Notes: generated by a model not told the origin, from the letters alone. Positions 16,092 through 24,083 are shown, counted from the stretch's first letter. The stretch is 64,000 nucleotides of DNA from Novosphingobium sp. (GCA_017745295.1 JAGHZR010000013.1:32240-96239), one strand, 5' to 3'. Program-made: numbers and translations.

Positions 16092-16351
16092 AGTTATCGT
16101 CGTGTCAGCTGCTGATGCTCCGCGTGTCCGGGCTCGATGACCGGACCGGATGCGGCCGTGGCGTCAGACTGATGAGCGCGAGGAACTGGCGCACAGCTTA
16201 TAGCCTCGAACGAAAGGGCTTGGGTCGCATCGAAGATAACAGGCCCGCCGACAAAAACGCCGCCAGCTACTTTTTCGCGAATGAGGCGGGCACCGCAATT
16301 ACCCATCCCGAGGAGAACCGGGAACCACAGGAAAGGAAGCTGGCAGCATGA
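16088..16351 (+). CDS. small cargo protein, unknown, HTH-like
   Basis: This 87-aa protein starts at ATG 16088 in the methyltransferase stop. The middle (LMSARNWRTAYSLERKGLGR) could be a winged-helix recognition region, followed by SYFFANEAGTA. No family is recognised. The C-terminus REPQERKLAA repeats the end of the methyltransferase, because the junction DNA is duplicated. It is coupled to AlpA downstream. Confidence 0.55.
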   Translation: MKLSSCQLLMLRVSGLDDRTGCGRGVRLMSARNWRTAYSLERKGLGRIEDNRPADKNAASYFFANEAGTAITHPEENREPQERKLAA

Positions 16352-16536
16352 CAGCACAGCAGCCGATCAGGCTCCTAAAAATCAACGAGGTCATGGACAG
16401 GACCTCGCTGTCACGGTCCACGATCTACGCGCTGATCGAAAAGGGCAAATTCCCGTCGCAGCGGAAGCTGGGGCCTAAATGTTCCCGATGGGTCGAAAGC
16501 GAAATCGAGGCATGGACGCGCGAGATCGCCGCGTGA
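16348..16536 (+). CDS. AlpA-family transcriptional regulator
   Basis: This 62-aa protein is a MerR-like single-domain HTH of the AlpA/excisionase type: LLKINEVMDRTSLSRSTIYA, LIEKGKFPSQRKLG, RWVESEIEAWTREI. In CP4-57 and P4-like elements AlpA activates the integrase or excision. It converges on the integrase gene (4-base gap), which fits a role in excision control. The ATG overlaps the upstream stop and has GGAAAGGAAG before it. Confidence 0.88.
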   Translation: MTAQQPIRLLKINEVMDRTSLSRSTIYALIEKGKFPSQRKLGPKCSRWVESEIEAWTREIAA

Positions 16537-16540
16537 TCGC

Positions 16541-17881
16541 TCAGCGACCGGGTCGCCCCGGCCCGGTCGCCGCAAACCGCATGGGCTGGCCGATATGCAT
16601 ATCTGCCGGCCACATGTCTTTCATCAGCAGGTCCGCCCACTCTATAGCGATCTCGCGCCGACGCGGCATGTAAGCTGCCCGGTTGTAAGCCCCTTCGACC
16701 TTGTCTTTGGGCACATGCGCAAGCATCAGGTCAATGATCGCACGGTCCGGCGCGGCGTTCTTGTGTCCCGCAGCGCGCCAGGCGCGCTCCACACGCTCAT
16801 TCATGATCGTCGAGAAGGCAGAACGAAAACCGTGCGGCACATGCCGCTGATAGTACCCGGCGCGGATCAGCAGCGCCCGGAGCGTATTCGCGCTCATAGG
16901 CCGATGCATGTGCCGGTCGGAAGGGAACACGAGTGCTATGTCGCCGGTCAGCGGCATCATCGCGCGGATGACATCCACGGCCTGCGGAGCGAGCGGCACG
17001 AGATGGTCGCCGTCCTCTTCCGACTTGCGGTCCTCGTCGCCTTTCATCCTCTTCGCTGGTATGCGCCATAGCGGTTTCGGTCCGTCGAGATCCTCGAATT
17101 CTTCCCAACGTGCTCCATGCAACTCGTTTGGACGGACCGCTGTCAACGCCAGCAGCCGCAGCGCCAGCTTCGTCGGCGCCCTGCATCGCCCGGCATCGCA
17201 ATCGACCAGAACCTGCCGAAGTGCATCGAGATCGGTTATTGCAGGCTGGGCCTTCACTCGCGGCTTTTTCGGAAGCGCCACGGCAAGGCTCCCGGCAGGA
17301 TCCTTGCTATTCATGCCCATTGCCATGCCGTAGACAAAAATCGCGCTGATACGCTGCCGCGCCCGATGCGCAGTCTCGATCGAGCCGCGATCAACGATCG
17401 CTTGCAGGACAGCGAGAACCTCCAAACCTTCGATCGCTGCGATCGGCAAACCGCCAAGCGCGGGGAAGATGTCTGCCTCAAGCAAGGCCATAACATCCTC
17501 GGCGTGGACCTTGGACCATCGCTTCTTCTGCAACGCGTACCAGGCTGTACCGATCTGTCGAAACGTCGGCCGTGTATCCCGCTCCGGAGCGGCGCGGGCA
17601 AACAGATCTTCGGGCTTAGGCTCGATACCCTTGACCAGCATCGCCTTCGCCACGTCGCGGGCTTCGCGCGCCTCGATCAGCTTGATCGCCGGATAGCCTC
17701 CGATTGTCAGGGTCTTCTGGCGCGGCTTGCCCTCGGCATTCCGGCCGAACTGGTAATTCATCCGCCACACCCGCCCCCCGGCGACCGAGACGTGCAGGAA
17801 GAGTTGCCCACCGTCCGACAGCTTATAGGCCTTATCCTTTGGCTTCGCGTTCTTGACCTTCAGGTCCGTCAGGATCGCCAT
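16541..17881 (-). CDS. int: phage tyrosine integrase (P4 type)
   Basis: This 446-aa site-specific recombinase has a DUF4102 N-terminal arm-binding domain (residues about 1-95, LTDLKVKNAKPKDKAYKLSD). A core-binding domain and a catalytic domain follow, with Arg250 (LTAVRPNEL), His350 and Arg353 (PHGFRSAF), His389 (LAHVPKD) and nucleophile Tyr399 (GAYNRAAY). All catalytic residues are present. Its start lies 153 bases from the 3' end of tRNA-Ser, which is the usual P4-type arrangement. The CATACCATA element overlaps its own start codon, so self-regulation by arm-site binding is plausible. Confidence 0.95.
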   Translation of the reverse strand: MAILTDLKVKNAKPKDKAYKLSDGGQLFLHVSVAGGRVWRMNYQFGRNAEGKPRQKTLTIGGYPAIKLIEAREARDVAKAMLVKGIEPKPEDLFARAAPERDTRPTFRQIGTAWYALQKKRWSKVHAEDVMALLEADIFPALGGLPIAAIEGLEVLAVLQAIVDRGSIETAHRARQRISAIFVYGMAMGMNSKDPAGSLAVALPKKPRVKAQPAITDLDALRQVLVDCDAGRCRAPTKLALRLLALTAVRPNELHGARWEEFEDLDGPKPLWRIPAKRMKGDEDRKSEEDGDHLVPLAPQAVDVIRAMMPLTGDIALVFPSDRHMHRPMSANTLRALLIRAGYYQRHVPHGFRSAFSTIMNERVERAWRAAGHKNAAPDRAIIDLMLAHVPKDKVEGAYNRAAYMPRRREIAIEWADLLMKDMWPADMHIGQPMRFAATGPGRPGR

Positions 17882-17920
17882 ACCATATCCCCCGAATCAC
17901 ATACCATAGATCATGCCATA
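17879..17920. repeat. three direct repeats CAT(A/G)CCATA before int (putative arm sites)
   Basis: CATACCATA at 17879-17887 and 17900-17908, and CATGCCATA at 17912-17920, in the same orientation. They lie between the integrase start and the tRNA, where arm-type integrase or AlpA sites are expected. The first overlaps the integrase ATG on the opposite strand. Confidence 0.5.
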
Positions 17921-17948
17921 TCGCAGATCGGCTACATGAGAACAAACG

Positions 17949-18033
17949 GGGACAATCTCGGACAAACCGAACGCGCCGGGCGCGACGAAACCCCCGGAAA
18001 ACAGACGTTTGTGGAGGTTTCGAGATAGACAGT
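17949..18033. other. attachment-site flank between integrase and tRNA-Ser
   Basis: Non-coding sequence with a GGACAA direct repeat (GGGGACAATCTCGGACAAACC). The probable att core is the 3' part of the adjacent tRNA gene. The second att copy is outside the window. Confidence 0.4.
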
Positions 18034-18124
18034 TGGCGGAGCGGGAGGGATTCGAACCCTCGATACGCTTTTGGCGTATACTCACTTTCCAGGCGAGCGC
18101 CTTCGACCACTCGGCCACCGCTCC
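18034..18124 (-). tRNA. tRNA-Ser (anticodon GGA)
   Basis: Read on the minus strand the gene starts GGAGCGGTGGCCGAGTGG and ends CCGCTCC, G, CCA. The 7-bp acceptor stem pairs perfectly. The anticodon loop CTGGAAA gives GGA. A long variable arm (ACGCC..GGCGT region reads GTATACGCCAAAAGCGTATC) marks it as class II. The T loop is GGTTCGAATCC. CCA is encoded (18034-18036). The 88-nt body plus CCA fits tRNA-Ser. It is the integration target of the prophage. Confidence 0.97.
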
Positions 18125-18202
18125 GCATGCACTGGTAAGGCGGGCGCCCTAGCCTGCGTTGAAGGGTTTCGCAAGCCGTCTCGACGTGCCATCACGCACT
18201 CG

Positions 18203-19117
18203 ATGCGAAATTTCTTTTCCGCCTTCGTGGTTTCCGCCCTTTTGACCGCTCCCGTGCTGGCCGAGGACACCCCTTCGCAACGCACGCCGAACGATATCGT
18301 CGCCGCTGCGCCCCCCGGGGATTGGAAGCGGATCGCGCCTTCCGATCTTCTGGTGATGGACCTCGCTCCCGATGCTGCGGGCAAGGCGCGGCGGGTGGTG
18401 ATCCAGTTGATCCCCGCGCCGTTCTCGCAGGGCTGGGTCGGGAATATCCGCAAGCTGGTCGCGGCGCGCTGGTATGACGGGATCGCGGTGGTGCGGGTTC
18501 AGGACAATTACGTCGCGCAGTGGGGCGATCCCGAGGGCGAGACCCCGGCGAAAGCCAAGCCGCTGCCCAAGGGGCTGACGGTCGTGCCGGAAAGCGAATA
18601 TGCGGTCGGGCACGGCGTTCCTGTAGACCTCACAATCCCGAACGATTCCTATCGCACTGGCACAGGCATTCACGCAGGGTGGCCGATCGCCTTTGCGGAA
18701 GGAAAGACTTGGCCCACCCACTGCTACGGCTACGTCGGCGTGGGCCGGAACAATTCGCCCGATACCGGCACCGGTGCCGAACTCTATGCGGTGATCGGCC
18801 ATGCCCCGCGCCAGCTTGACCGCAACGTGGCGATCGTCGGGCGCGTGATTGCGGGGATCGAGAACCTCTCCGCCCTGCCGCGCGGCACCGGGGATATTGG
18901 CTTCTACAAGACGCCGGAGGAGCGCACGTCGATCCGCTCCATCCGCATGGGCAACGAAGTGACCGGACTGCCCACTTACGAATATCTCTCCACCGAAAGC
19001 CGCAGCTTCGCCGCCTATGTGGACAAGCGTGCCAACCGGCAGGACGATTTCTACATTCACCCGGCCGGCGGCGTGGACGTCTGCAACGTTCCGGTGCCGA
19101 TCCGGGCGGTCAAGTGA
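18203..19117 (+). CDS. periplasmic cyclophilin-like peptidylprolyl isomerase
   Basis: This 304-aa protein starts at ATG 18203. It has a signal peptide (MRNFFSAFVVSALLTAPVLA, cleavage near A/ED). The cyclophilin domain (about 60-270) contains VVIQLIP, RWYDGIAVVRVQDNYVAQWG then DPEG, and TGTGAELYAVIGHAPRQLDR and GRVIAGIENL. The usual FHR of the active site reads VVRV, so the key Arg is kept but His is not. Isomerase activity is probable but may be weak. It is the first gene after the prophage attachment site and overlaps the next gene by four bases. Confidence 0.82.
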   Translation: MRNFFSAFVVSALLTAPVLAEDTPSQRTPNDIVAAAPPGDWKRIAPSDLLVMDLAPDAAGKARRVVIQLIPAPFSQGWVGNIRKLVAARWYDGIAVVRVQDNYVAQWGDPEGETPAKAKPLPKGLTVVPESEYAVGHGVPVDLTIPNDSYRTGTGIHAGWPIAFAEGKTWPTHCYGYVGVGRNNSPDTGTGAELYAVIGHAPRQLDRNVAIVGRVIAGIENLSALPRGTGDIGFYKTPEERTSIRSIRMGNEVTGLPTYEYLSTESRSFAAYVDKRANRQDDFYIHPAGGVDVCNVPVPIRAVK

Positions 19118-19461
19118 GCAGCGGAGCCGGCAGCGAGCATCTGTCCCACACTGGCCGCCTCTGGCGCTGGACGGGCGGTTCGGGCAGCGGCACCTGGCAC
19201 TTCCTCACCATCGACGGCGCGGCGGGCGAGGCGCTTTTCGGCACGGCGTTGATGCGCAAGCTCGAAGGCAGCGCGCGCGGGTTCGGCTCGCTCAAGGTCA
19301 AGGCGCGGATCGGCGACAGCGCCTTTGCGACTTCGGTGTTTCCCGGCAAGTCCGATGACGGAGAGGCGCAGCAGGTCTGGCTGCTGCCGGTGAAGGCCGC
19401 CGTCCGCCGCGCCGAAAGTCTGGCGGAAGGCGACGAGGTGGAGGTCAGCCTGGAGTACTGA
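19114..19461 (+). CDS. DUF1905 domain protein
   Basis: This 115-aa protein starts with GTG inside the previous stop (GTGA). It shows the DUF1905 pattern: W-R-W-TGGSGSGTWHF-L-x-I at the start, RGFGSLKVKARIGDSAFATS in the middle, then VFPGKSDDGEAQQVWLLPVK and a V-R-R-A-E-x-L-x-x-G-D-E-V-E-V-x-L end. DUF1905 folds as a small beta barrel of unknown function. It converges on rsh, and a short hairpin covers both stops. Confidence 0.85.
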   Translation: MSSGAGSEHLSHTGRLWRWTGGSGSGTWHFLTIDGAAGEALFGTALMRKLEGSARGFGSLKVKARIGDSAFATSVFPGKSDDGEAQQVWLLPVKAAVRRAESLAEGDEVEVSLEY

Positions 19462-19476
19462 CCTCCGTCAGGTCAG
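19458..19476. terminator. hairpin overlapping two convergent stop codons
   Basis: CTGACCT (19458-19464) and AGGTCAG (19470-19476) form a 7-bp stem with a CCGTC loop. It covers the TGA of the DUF1905 gene and the TGA of rsh on the other strand. There is no T run; it may act in both directions. Confidence 0.4.
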
Positions 19477-21575
19477 ATGCGGGCCGCTTCCGCCACCGCC
19501 TCGCTGGCGCGCAGGGCGCTGACGATGCGGGTGAGGTGCGCAAGGTCGTTGACCTCCAGATCGACCTCATAGGTGCCGAAAGGCTCGTCGCGGTGGACCA
19601 TTTGCAGGTTGGTGACGTTCGCCCGGTTGGAGGCGAGGATCTGCGTCACTTCCGCAAGGGTGCCCGGCCGGTTGTAGAGCACGAGCCTGAGGCGGCCGAC
19701 CGCGCCGGTCGTGCGTTCTCCCCAGGACAAGTCGAGCCAGTCGACATCGGCGCCGTTGGCCAGGGTGAAGCAGTCGATGGCATGGACTTCCACCTTGTGG
19801 TCGGGGCGCCGAATCCCGACGATTCGGTCGCCGGGGACCGGATGGCAGCATTCGCCCAGTTCGAAGCCGACGCCCGGCGTCAAGCCGCGAATCGAGATCG
19901 CCCGCTCGGCATGGGCCCAGTCGCCGTCGTCGGGAAGTTCGGCCGTGCTGCCCGGCACCAGCGCTTCCATCACCTGACGATCGGTGAGCCGCGCCGAGCC
20001 GATGGCGAACATCAGGTCTTCCTCGTCGCGCATGTCGAGGCGCTGGATGGCGCCGTCGATGGCCTTCTTGCCGATCCGGCCCGGCAGGCGGCCGACGATC
20101 TCGTCGAGCAGCTTGGCGCCGATCTCGGCCACTTCCTGCCGCTCCTTGGCCCGCACCGCGCGGCGGATCGAGGCTCGCGCCTTGCCGGTGACGACGAAGC
20201 CCAGCCAGGACAGCTGCGGCTCGGAAGTCGGGCTCTTGATGATCTCCACCACGTCGCCGTTGGCCAGCTGGGTGCGCAGCGGCATGTGGCGGCCGTTGAT
20301 CTTCACGCCGACCGTGGCGTTGCCGAGATTGGTGTGAACCGCATAGGCGAAGTCCACCGCCGTCGATCCCTTGGGCAGCTGGAACAGCGCGCCCTTGGGG
20401 GTGAAGGCGAAGATGCGGTCCTGATAGATCGCCATCTTGGTGTTTTCGAGGAGTTCCTCGGCATCGTGGCTGGCATCGACGATTTCGATCAGGTCGCGCA
20501 GCCAGCCGACCTGACCGTCGGGACGGGCGCCGCCGCCCTGCTTGTAGGCCCAGTGCGCGGCAAGGCCGAACTCGTTGAGGCGGTGCATGTCGCGCGTGCG
20601 AATCTGCACTTCCATGCGCATCGACCGCTCGAAGATCAGCGCCGTGTGCAGCGACTGGTAGCCGTTCGACTTCGGCGTCGAGATATAGTCCTTGAAGCGT
20701 CCCGGAATCATCTGCCACGCCTGATGCAGCACGCCGAGCGCCTGATAGCATTCCTCCACGTTGTCGGTGAGGACGCGGAAGGCCATGATGTCGGTGATCT
20801 GCTCGAAGGTCACGTGGCGCTCGGCCATCTTGCGCCAGATCGAATAGGGATGCTTCTCGCGGCCCGAGACCTCGACGTTGAGACCGGCTTCGGCCAGCGC
20901 CTGCTTGATCGAGAGCGCGATCGCGTCGACCTGCCCGCCTTCCTCGCTGCGAATCTGCGCGAGGCGGCCGGTGATCGTGGCATAGCCTTCGGGTTCCAGT
21001 TGCTCGAAGGCGAGCATCTGCATTTCGCGCATATATTCGTACATGCCCACGCGCTCGGCCAGCGGCGCGTAGATATCCATGGTCTCGCGGGCGATGCGTC
21101 GGCGCTTGTCCTCCTTCTTGATGTAATGGAGGGTGCGCATGTTGTGCAGGCGGTCTGCGAGCTTCACGAGCAGGACGCGCAAGTCCTCGCTCATCGCCAG
21201 CAGGAACTTGCGCAAGTTCTCCGCCGCGCGCTCGTTCTCGGTCATCACGTCGATCTTGGAGAGCTTGGTGACGCCGTCCACCAATCGGGCCACATCGGGG
21301 CCGAACAGCTTCTCGATCTCCTCGATCGTCGCCAGCGTGTCTTCCACGGTATCGTGGAGCAGCGCAGTGATGATGGTCTGCTGGTCGAGCTTCAGCTCGG
21401 TCATCAGACCCGCGACTTCGACCGGATGGCTGAAATAGGGGTCGCCGGAAGCCCGCTTCTGGGTGCCGTGCTTCTGTACGGTATAGACGTAGGCACGGTT
21501 GAGCAGGGCCTCATCGGCCTGGGGCGCGTATTCCTTCACGCGTTCGACAAGTTCGTATTGGCGCAGCATTCCCAA
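19473..21575 (-). CDS. rsh: bifunctional (p)ppGpp synthetase/hydrolase
   Basis: This 700-aa RelA/SpoT homologue has an N-terminal HD hydrolase (ALLHDTVEDT, VKLADRLHNMRTL). The synthetase follows (GREKHPYSIWRKM, RFKDYISTPKSNGYQSLHT, then VQIRTRDMHRLNEFGLAAHW). TGS (IFAFTPKGALFQLPKGSTAV) and a C-terminal ACT domain (LYNRPGTLAEVTQILASNRA) complete it. Hydrolase and synthetase residues are both present, so it is the single Rsh expected in alphaproteobacteria, controlling the stringent response. No omega-subunit gene (rpoZ) is adjacent. Confidence 0.96.
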   Translation of the reverse strand: MGMLRQYELVERVKEYAPQADEALLNRAYVYTVQKHGTQKRASGDPYFSHPVEVAGLMTELKLDQQTIITALLHDTVEDTLATIEEIEKLFGPDVARLVDGVTKLSKIDVMTENERAAENLRKFLLAMSEDLRVLLVKLADRLHNMRTLHYIKKEDKRRRIARETMDIYAPLAERVGMYEYMREMQMLAFEQLEPEGYATITGRLAQIRSEEGGQVDAIALSIKQALAEAGLNVEVSGREKHPYSIWRKMAERHVTFEQITDIMAFRVLTDNVEECYQALGVLHQAWQMIPGRFKDYISTPKSNGYQSLHTALIFERSMRMEVQIRTRDMHRLNEFGLAAHWAYKQGGGARPDGQVGWLRDLIEIVDASHDAEELLENTKMAIYQDRIFAFTPKGALFQLPKGSTAVDFAYAVHTNLGNATVGVKINGRHMPLRTQLANGDVVEIIKSPTSEPQLSWLGFVVTGKARASIRRAVRAKERQEVAEIGAKLLDEIVGRLPGRIGKKAIDGAIQRLDMRDEEDLMFAIGSARLTDRQVMEALVPGSTAELPDDGDWAHAERAISIRGLTPGVGFELGECCHPVPGDRIVGIRRPDHKVEVHAIDCFTLANGADVDWLDLSWGERTTGAVGRLRLVLYNRPGTLAEVTQILASNRANVTNLQMVHRDEPFGTYEVDLEVNDLAHLTRIVSALRASEAVAEAARI

Positions 21576-21768
21576 ACTTCATGTCAGGATTTTTCGCGGC
21601 GCGGCAAGAGGCCGAGTCTTCACGTGCAGATTATGCAACGAAACTGTGACATCTGCACCACCTATAGGCGATGAAATCGATTGCTGAGGGATTTTCCGGG
21701 ATCGGCGCTTAAACCGCGAAAAACCTGCACCGCAGCACGATGCTCCGTGACCGCAATAGGAGGCATGA

Positions 21769-22263
21769 ATGGGCATCGACGGCGCTATCGGCAGGAAAAT
21801 GGCAATCTATGCCGCGCTCCTTGGAATGACCGATTCGCAGCTTGTAGACCCGGCCCTGCGCCCCGACCGCGGGCTCCAGCCCCGTGCCCCGCGGAGGCGC
21901 ACCCTCATCAGTGCAACCCTGCTGCGCGCACCGGATGACCGGTCGGGAGCGGCATGTCCACAGCAGGACATCATCGTGCGCAACATCTCAGAGCATGGGA
22001 TGTGCCTTGCCTCCCGCGCTGCATCGCAGCGCGGCCTGCCGGTCGCGGACGAGATCGTCTGCATCCGCCTGCCCGAGAACGGGGAATATCTCGCTCAGGT
22101 CCGCTGGGTGGAGGAACGGGCCTTCGGCGTGGAACTGTTCGGCACTCTCGACATCGAAGCGCTCGGTGCCGCCAATCGCAAACGCAACGACCGCTTTCTC
22201 AGGCTGCTCGATACCCCGGTTCCCGAGCCGGTCTTCGCGGGAAGCGAAAGCGCGCCGGCATAA
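21769..22263 (+). CDS. PilZ domain protein (c-di-GMP binding candidate)
   Basis: This 164-aa protein has an Arg-rich start of PilZ (APRRRTLISATLL, residues about 40-52), the N-x-S-x-x-G motif (NISEHGMCL, about 71-79), and GEYLAQVRWVEERAFGVELF. These fit the RxxxR and D/NxSxxG c-di-GMP sites, although the spacing of the first motif is slightly unusual. It is a free-standing domain, divergent from rsh. GGAGGC precedes the ATG. Target unknown. Confidence 0.8.
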   Translation: MGIDGAIGRKMAIYAALLGMTDSQLVDPALRPDRGLQPRAPRRRTLISATLLRAPDDRSGAACPQQDIIVRNISEHGMCLASRAASQRGLPVADEIVCIRLPENGEYLAQVRWVEERAFGVELFGTLDIEALGAANRKRNDRFLRLLDTPVPEPVFAGSESAPA

Positions 22264-22275
22264 CGCCGGCGCGCT
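22249..22275. terminator. hairpin between pilZ and SDR genes
   Basis: A perfect 11-bp stem AGCGCGCCGGC (22249-22259) / GCCGGCGCGCT (22265-22275) with loop ATAAC overlaps the PilZ stop codon. It separates two convergent genes. It has no T run. Confidence 0.6.
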
Positions 22276-22294
22276 CCCGTCAGGCAACCTTCTG

Positions 22295-23080
22295 TCAGGC
22301 AATCGTCGGCAGAATCCCGCCCTCGGCGCGGATCGCCGCGCCATTCGTCACCGCCGCGAGCGGGCTGGCGAGGAAGGCGACCATCGCGGCGACTTCGTCG
22401 GCCTCGATCAGGCGGCGGATCAGCGAGAGCGGGCGCAACTTGCTGAAGAACTCGGCTTCGCGCTCGGCTTCCGAGGCGTCCTTGTTCTCGACCACCGAAC
22501 GGATGAACTCGACGATACCTTCCGAGCGTGTCGGCCCCGGCAGCACCGAGTTAACCGTGACCTGCGTGCCGCGCGTGGCGTCGGCCATGCCGCGTGCCAC
22601 CGCAAGCTGCGCGGTCTTGGTCATGCCGTAATGGACCATCTCACCCGGCGTCATCAGTCCGCTTTCGCTGGAGATGAAGATCACCCGGCCCCAGTCGCGC
22701 TCCAGCATTCCGGGGAAGTAATGGCGCGAGAGGCGAACGCCGCTGAGCACATTGACCTCGAAGAAATTGCGCCACTCCGCATCGGTGATCTCGACGAAGG
22801 GCCGCGCCTCGTAGATGCCGAGGTTGTTGACGAGAATGTCGACTTGCGGAACCGCCGCGATCAGCGCCTGCGCGCCTTCCTCGGTGGCCGGATCGGCCAG
22901 CACCGCGCGCACTTTGCCGAGCTGCCCGACCGTCTGCGCCGCCGCATCGAGCTTAGCCTGGTCGCGGCCGGTCACGACGACTTCGGCGCCTTCGTCCGCG
23001 AGCTTCGCGGCAATGGCCAGGCCGATGCCTGCGGTCGATCCGGTCACGAGCGCAGTCTTGCCGGCAAGCTTGAGATCCAT
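22295..23080 (-). CDS. short-chain dehydrogenase/reductase (SDR)
   Basis: This 261-aa classical SDR has the cofactor motif TGSTAGIG, NNLGIYE at the NNAG position, and a catalytic set with S in ISSES and Y-x-x-x-K in HYGMTK. VLPGPTRSEG follows at the usual position. It reduces or oxidises an unknown alcohol or carbonyl with NAD(P). A palindrome lies just before its start (23098-23120) and may be an operator. GGAATTC is the nearest ribosome-site-like sequence. Confidence 0.9.
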   Translation of the reverse strand: MDLKLAGKTALVTGSTAGIGLAIAAKLADEGAEVVVTGRDQAKLDAAAQTVGQLGKVRAVLADPATEEGAQALIAAVPQVDILVNNLGIYEARPFVEITDAEWRNFFEVNVLSGVRLSRHYFPGMLERDWGRVIFISSESGLMTPGEMVHYGMTKTAQLAVARGMADATRGTQVTVNSVLPGPTRSEGIVEFIRSVVENKDASEAEREAEFFSKLRPLSLIRRLIEADEVAAMVAFLASPLAAVTNGAAIRAEGGILPTIA

Positions 23081-23097
23081 GGGAGAATTCCTTCCTA

Positions 23098-23120
23098 ATC
23101 TTGCAATCGAAGCGCAAGAT
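23098..23120. promoter_or_regulatory. palindrome upstream of SDR gene
   Basis: ATCTTGC (23098-23104) and GCAAGAT (23114-23120) are inverted copies separated by nine bases, 18-40 bases before the SDR start. Candidate operator for a dimeric regulator; no regulator gene is adjacent. Confidence 0.4.
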
Positions 23121-23216
23121 AGGCGCGGAACTCCGCAGCGATTAGGCGGTTCCCAAGCTTTTCAGCTTTGTCTCAGGCGCACAGATACGAAGGCTATTGC
23201 CCTTTTCAACGCCCAA

Positions 23217-24083
23217 TCAGGACCAGGTCGCCTCGGGCGGCAGGCTCATCAGGATCGCATCGATATTGCCGCCGGTCTTGAGGCCGAACAGCGTGCCGCG
23301 ATCGTAGACGAGGTTGAATTCCGCATAGCGGCCGCGCCATTCCAGCTGGCGCGCCTTGTCCCCGGAGGTGAATTCCATGCCCATGCGCTTGCGCACGAGG
23401 CGAGGGAACACCGCCAGGAAAGCCTCGCCCACCGCCTGGGTATAAGCGAAGTTGGCCTCCCAGGCCGCTTCGTCGGCGCATTCGAGGTGGTCGTAGAAGA
23501 TACCGCCGACACCGCGGTGGACCTTGCGGTGGGGGATATAGAAATAGTCGTCCGCCCAGGCCTTGTAGCGCTCGTAATAGTCCGCGCCGTGGGCATCGCA
23601 GGCGGCCTTGAGTTCGGCATGGAACGCGGCGGTGTCCTCGTCATAGGGGATCGGCGGGTTGAGGTCGGCGCCGCCGCCGAACCAGGCCTTGGTCGTGGTA
23701 AGGAAACGGGTATTCATGTGCACGGCGGGCACATGCGGGTTGGCCATATGCGCGACGAGGCTGATCCCGGTGGCCGAGAAAGCGTTCTGCTCGGCCGAGG
23801 CGCCATTGATCGTGCCGGCGAAGTCCTTCGACAGCGAACCGACCACGGTGGACACGTTGACGCCGACCTTTTCGAAGACCTGCCCCTTCATCAACCCGCG
23901 CGTGCCGCCGCCGGTCTCGCCTTCCGCACCGCCCTCAACCGCCGCGCGCGTCCACGGTGTATATTCGAAGGCCGCCGAAGACCCCGCCTCGCGTTCGATC
24001 GCCTCGAATTCGGCGCAGATGCGATTCCGCAGCGTCTCGAACCAGTCGCGAGCAAGGGCAGTTTGGGCAGTCCAGTCGGTCAT
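23217..24083 (-). CDS. hemF: oxygen-dependent coproporphyrinogen III oxidase
   Basis: This 288-aa HemF converts coproporphyrinogen III to protoporphyrinogen IX in haem synthesis with O2. Seen: GVNVSTVVG near the N-terminus, FGGGADLNPPIP, WADDYFYIPHR and the signature EFNLVYDRGTLFGLKTGGN. It ends shortly after AILMSLPPEATW. The start at 24083 (MTDWTAQ) follows AGGAAACGC; longer upstream frames are rejected as they overlap pdeM. It is divergent from pdeM with 59 bases between the starts. Confidence 0.97.
   Translation of the reverse strand: MTDWTAQTALARDWFETLRNRICAEFEAIEREAGSSAAFEYTPWTRAAVEGGAEGETGGGTRGLMKGQVFEKVGVNVSTVVGSLSKDFAGTINGASAEQNAFSATGISLVAHMANPHVPAVHMNTRFLTTTKAWFGGGADLNPPIPYDEDTAAFHAELKAACDAHGADYYERYKAWADDYFYIPHRKVHRGVGGIFYDHLECADEAAWEANFAYTQAVGEAFLAVFPRLVRKRMGMEFTSGDKARQLEWRGRYAEFNLVYDRGTLFGLKTGGNIDAILMSLPPEATWS

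Larger units (their letters stand above)
1..18036. mobile_element. P2-like prophage, right-hand part (left end outside window)
   Basis: The segment holds P2-type tail genes in order V, W, FI, FII, E/E', T, U, D. A divergent lysogeny switch, a replication module and a tyrosine integrase follow, and the integrase abuts the 3' end of tRNA-Ser. No capsid, terminase, lysis, baseplate J/I or tail fibre genes are seen, so they must lie left of the window or be missing. All tail ORFs are intact and closely packed, which suggests an inducible or recently acquired element. Chromosomal genes start right after the tRNA. The right boundary at the tRNA 3' end is inferred from the integrase position; the matching left att site is not visible. 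Confidence 0.9.

Noticed and set aside
17117..18028. 303-aa plus-strand frame over the integrase
   Set aside because: Antisense to the integrase, whose catalytic residues are all intact.
19536..21674. 712-aa open frame on the plus strand opposite rsh
   Set aside because: Antisense to rsh, which has complete conserved domains; composition is typical of a shadow frame.
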